This document shows, piece after piece, positions 62,240 to 64,000 of a stretch of 64,000 bases of DNA (positions are counted from its first letter, which is position 1; the number at the start of each line of letters is the position of its first letter). Below the pieces are notes generated by a model. It did not search any database and was not told the origin of the DNA. It saw only the letters and a program-made list of their open reading frames with translations. Origin of the DNA: Leguminivora glycinivorella (Eukaryota; Arthropoda; Insecta; Lepidoptera; Tortricidae); contig NC_062982.1 of NCBI RefSeq assembly GCF_023078275.1, forward strand, positions 8,010,501 to 8,074,500, read 5' to 3'. The position numbers and the translations under genes are program-made.

Positions 62240-62312
62240 GATCAAAATAGCCGAGCGGTCTAGACATCTCTCCGGTAACTGGTTCGGTTCGATTCCAACA
62301 ATAAAATTTAAA
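62240..62312 (+). repeat. tRNA-like fragment (SINE head)
   Basis: AAAATAGCCGAGCGGTCTAG (box A of Leu/Ser type) and GGTTCGATTCC (box B). The acceptor arm is not closed, so it is not a functional tRNA. Confidence 0.45.
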
Positions 62313-62342
62313 TGGTGCTTGTAATACACAAATAATTATTAC

Positions 62343-62615
62343 TTTGAAGCAAGGACCATATAACACGGGATAGACAAATGTATAGGCCTTTTTAGGCTTA
62401 AAACTAGATGGCGCTGTTTCGCAGCCTGGAAGTGGCCAAAATCATATTTTCCCCAAATATTTTTGCGTATTTTTATTTTTTATAAGAATAAATGACATGC
62501 TTTTTTATTTTAATACCATGAGACGTCAATACATATTTAAAAAAAAATTGTAGGCATCATCAGTGTAGTTATGATAGTATTTTATAGGTGGCGCTAAAAA
62601 ATGAGGTACGATGGA
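62343..62615 (+). repeat. repeat family K
   Basis: ACCATATAACACGGGATAGA to GTGGCGCTAAAAAATGAGGT; see 3302-3640. Confidence 0.75.
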
Positions 62616-62698
62616 GATTGTAAATCCTATATAAATAATACTTGCCTTGAAGATAATTTAATTTGTTTTTAAAGTACTAATCTATATTTCCATAATAA

Positions 62699-62932
62699 TA
62701 TTATAAATGGGAAAGTGTGTGTGTCTGTTTGTTAGTCCGTCATTCACGGCAAAGCGGAGCGACGAATTGACGTAATTTTTTAAGTGGAGATAGTTGAAGG
62801 GATGGAGAGTGACATAGGCTAACTTTTGTATCTCTCTGACCCGCTACTTCCCCAAAATGAGGGGTGGAAGTTTGTATGGAGCATTCCATAATTTTCGAAT
62901 TTAACTCGAGCAAAGCCGCGGGGAAAGGCTAG
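62699..62932 (+). mobile_element. Lep1-type Helitron, full-length
   Basis: TCCATAATAATATTATAAAT to GCAAAGCCGCGGGGAAAGGC ending CTAG (62929-62932) before T. Confidence 0.85.
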
Positions 62933-63844
62933 TATCTATATAATGTAAATACAAACATGGAATTTCCTATAGGTAGTTAATATTATAGAGTAGTATGATG
63001 TTTTTAATATACGACCTTTAACTAAAGTAGCTGTCATCATTATTTCGCTTATTAACTAATAAAGGTGGTTTACATCTGCCTTCTTAATATAAGTCGATTG
63101 AACATAAACCTCTTAAAGACTCATTAAGAGACATTGCGTCTGTTTATGTGTTATTATCTTTTACACGTGACAATGTCTAGATTTATTTATTCATAATACA
63201 AGTGGTTTAGTTTATTTTTAATTTTTTTATTTTCGTATTGTTTATTGTAATCTATATCGTGCTAATTACAGTTTATAATCGTAATGTGACGTAATTATAA
63301 ATTATTCTGATACGAACGCCTTTCTAGCTCAATGATAAGGTTTAATTTAGTATGGCAAAAATGTGATTGCTCTGTCCCCTTTAAGAGGATACGGTAGCGA
63401 AAATGCTAAAATGGAAAGGAGCCCCCCTTTCAACTTGGGAATTATAGTTAAATATACAAGTGTTATTAACTAGATTTATCGAAAAAAAATTGTCCATTAA
63501 GAACAACTCCGTTATAAGATATTGCGAAAAAATCTTTAAAATCGAGGTTCCGCTCTCGACTGTTTCCTCCTTCAAAACTTTTAATCAATCGGAACGAAAT
63601 TTGAGAATCTGAATAACAATGAAATAGTCTGTGTCGGACCGTTTTGTTTTTTTTTTGCTAATTGTTACCAATCTTGAGTATCACACCTTTTTTTGCGCCA
63701 TAATGAAAAAAGCCGTTTTTGGAATTTTTCGTTGCTCTAGCGTCTTTAAAAATACGCGACACAGATAAGAATAATAATAATCTGTGTTGAAAAAATCATT
63801 GCTCTATCTTTGAAAACCAGGAAGAAAATAGTCGAGAGCGTTTG
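62933..63844. other. no recognisable feature
   Basis: About 0.9 kb of AT-rich sequence, short ORFs only. Confidence 0.35.
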
Positions 63845-63975
63845 TATGGAGAATATAAACGTATGTATTTATCTATATAAGTAAGTATATCGTTGCCTAG
63901 CACCCATAGTACAAGCTTTGCTTAGTTTGGGGCTAGGTTTATCCGTGTAAGCTGTCCCCCAATACATATTTATTT
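63845..63975 (+). mobile_element. SINE-1 tail
   Basis: GTATGTATTTATCTATATAA, GCCTAGCACCCATAGTACAA and TTAGTTTGGGGCTAGG, then CTGTCCCCC and a TTTATTTA tail at the window end. The head is missing. Confidence 0.78.
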
Positions 63976-64000
63976 TATTTATTTATTTTATTTCGCAATA

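Overview
The window looks like intergenic or deep-intronic DNA from a lepidopteran (moth or butterfly). It is AT-rich and has no intact host gene. It is built almost entirely from repeat types I associate with Lepidoptera: Lep1-type non-autonomous Helitrons, tRNA-derived SINEs with a GATGAT tail, RTE-type and other LINE 3' ends, and very many short palindromic MITEs. The organism call rests on pattern recognition; no search was run. The only host-gene hints are a 92-bp exon-like segment at 35769-35860 (+) and an upstream junction at 35416/35417 that resembles a recursive splice site.

The only long coding sequence is a decayed Ty1/copia retrotransposon at about 29.4-34.26 kb. It keeps the protease and GAG-pre-integrase domain, a DD35E integrase core, reverse transcriptase with YVDD, and RNase H. 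Two frameshifts, at or near a G6 and an A7 run, break it, and gag and the 5' LTR were not found. An in-frame 15-bp repeat fills the acidic integrase-RT linker.

Layout: 0-11 kb holds a degenerate satellite, GGCACTGGTCCC MITEs (one inserted into another), SINEs and mariner-type MITEs. 11-16.1 kb holds two copies of one LINE 3' coding end (one split by another repeat) and a MITE whose unoccupied site survives as a paralogue 650 bp away. 16-29 kb holds nested foldbacks and a 2.64-kb hAT-type element (8-bp target duplication CCCCACAC) that contains a 1-kb inverted repeat. 29.4-34.3 kb is the copia element. 34.3-38 kb holds two LINE insertions with clean target duplications (12 and 14 bp), the exon candidate and a 121-bp tandem triplication. 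38-47 kb holds Helitrons, long microsatellites, a 1.1-kb TIR element and two almost identical 249-bp direct repeats. 47-54 kb holds a motif-iterated region, two MITEs abutting on one shared TTA, and a MITE split by a 2.3-kb long-TIR element. 54-64 kb holds SINEs, a 43-bp palindromic minisatellite and more MITEs.

The least familiar pattern is a recurring architecture seen in four unrelated sequences (23.4-24.4, 40.67-41.47, 48.2-49.2 and 53.3-53.5 kb). In each, a private, degenerate motif of 8-17 bases is iterated many times at irregular spacing, usually in both orientations. Family letters A to X used below are labels local to this report. Element boundaries are exact only where a target duplication is stated.
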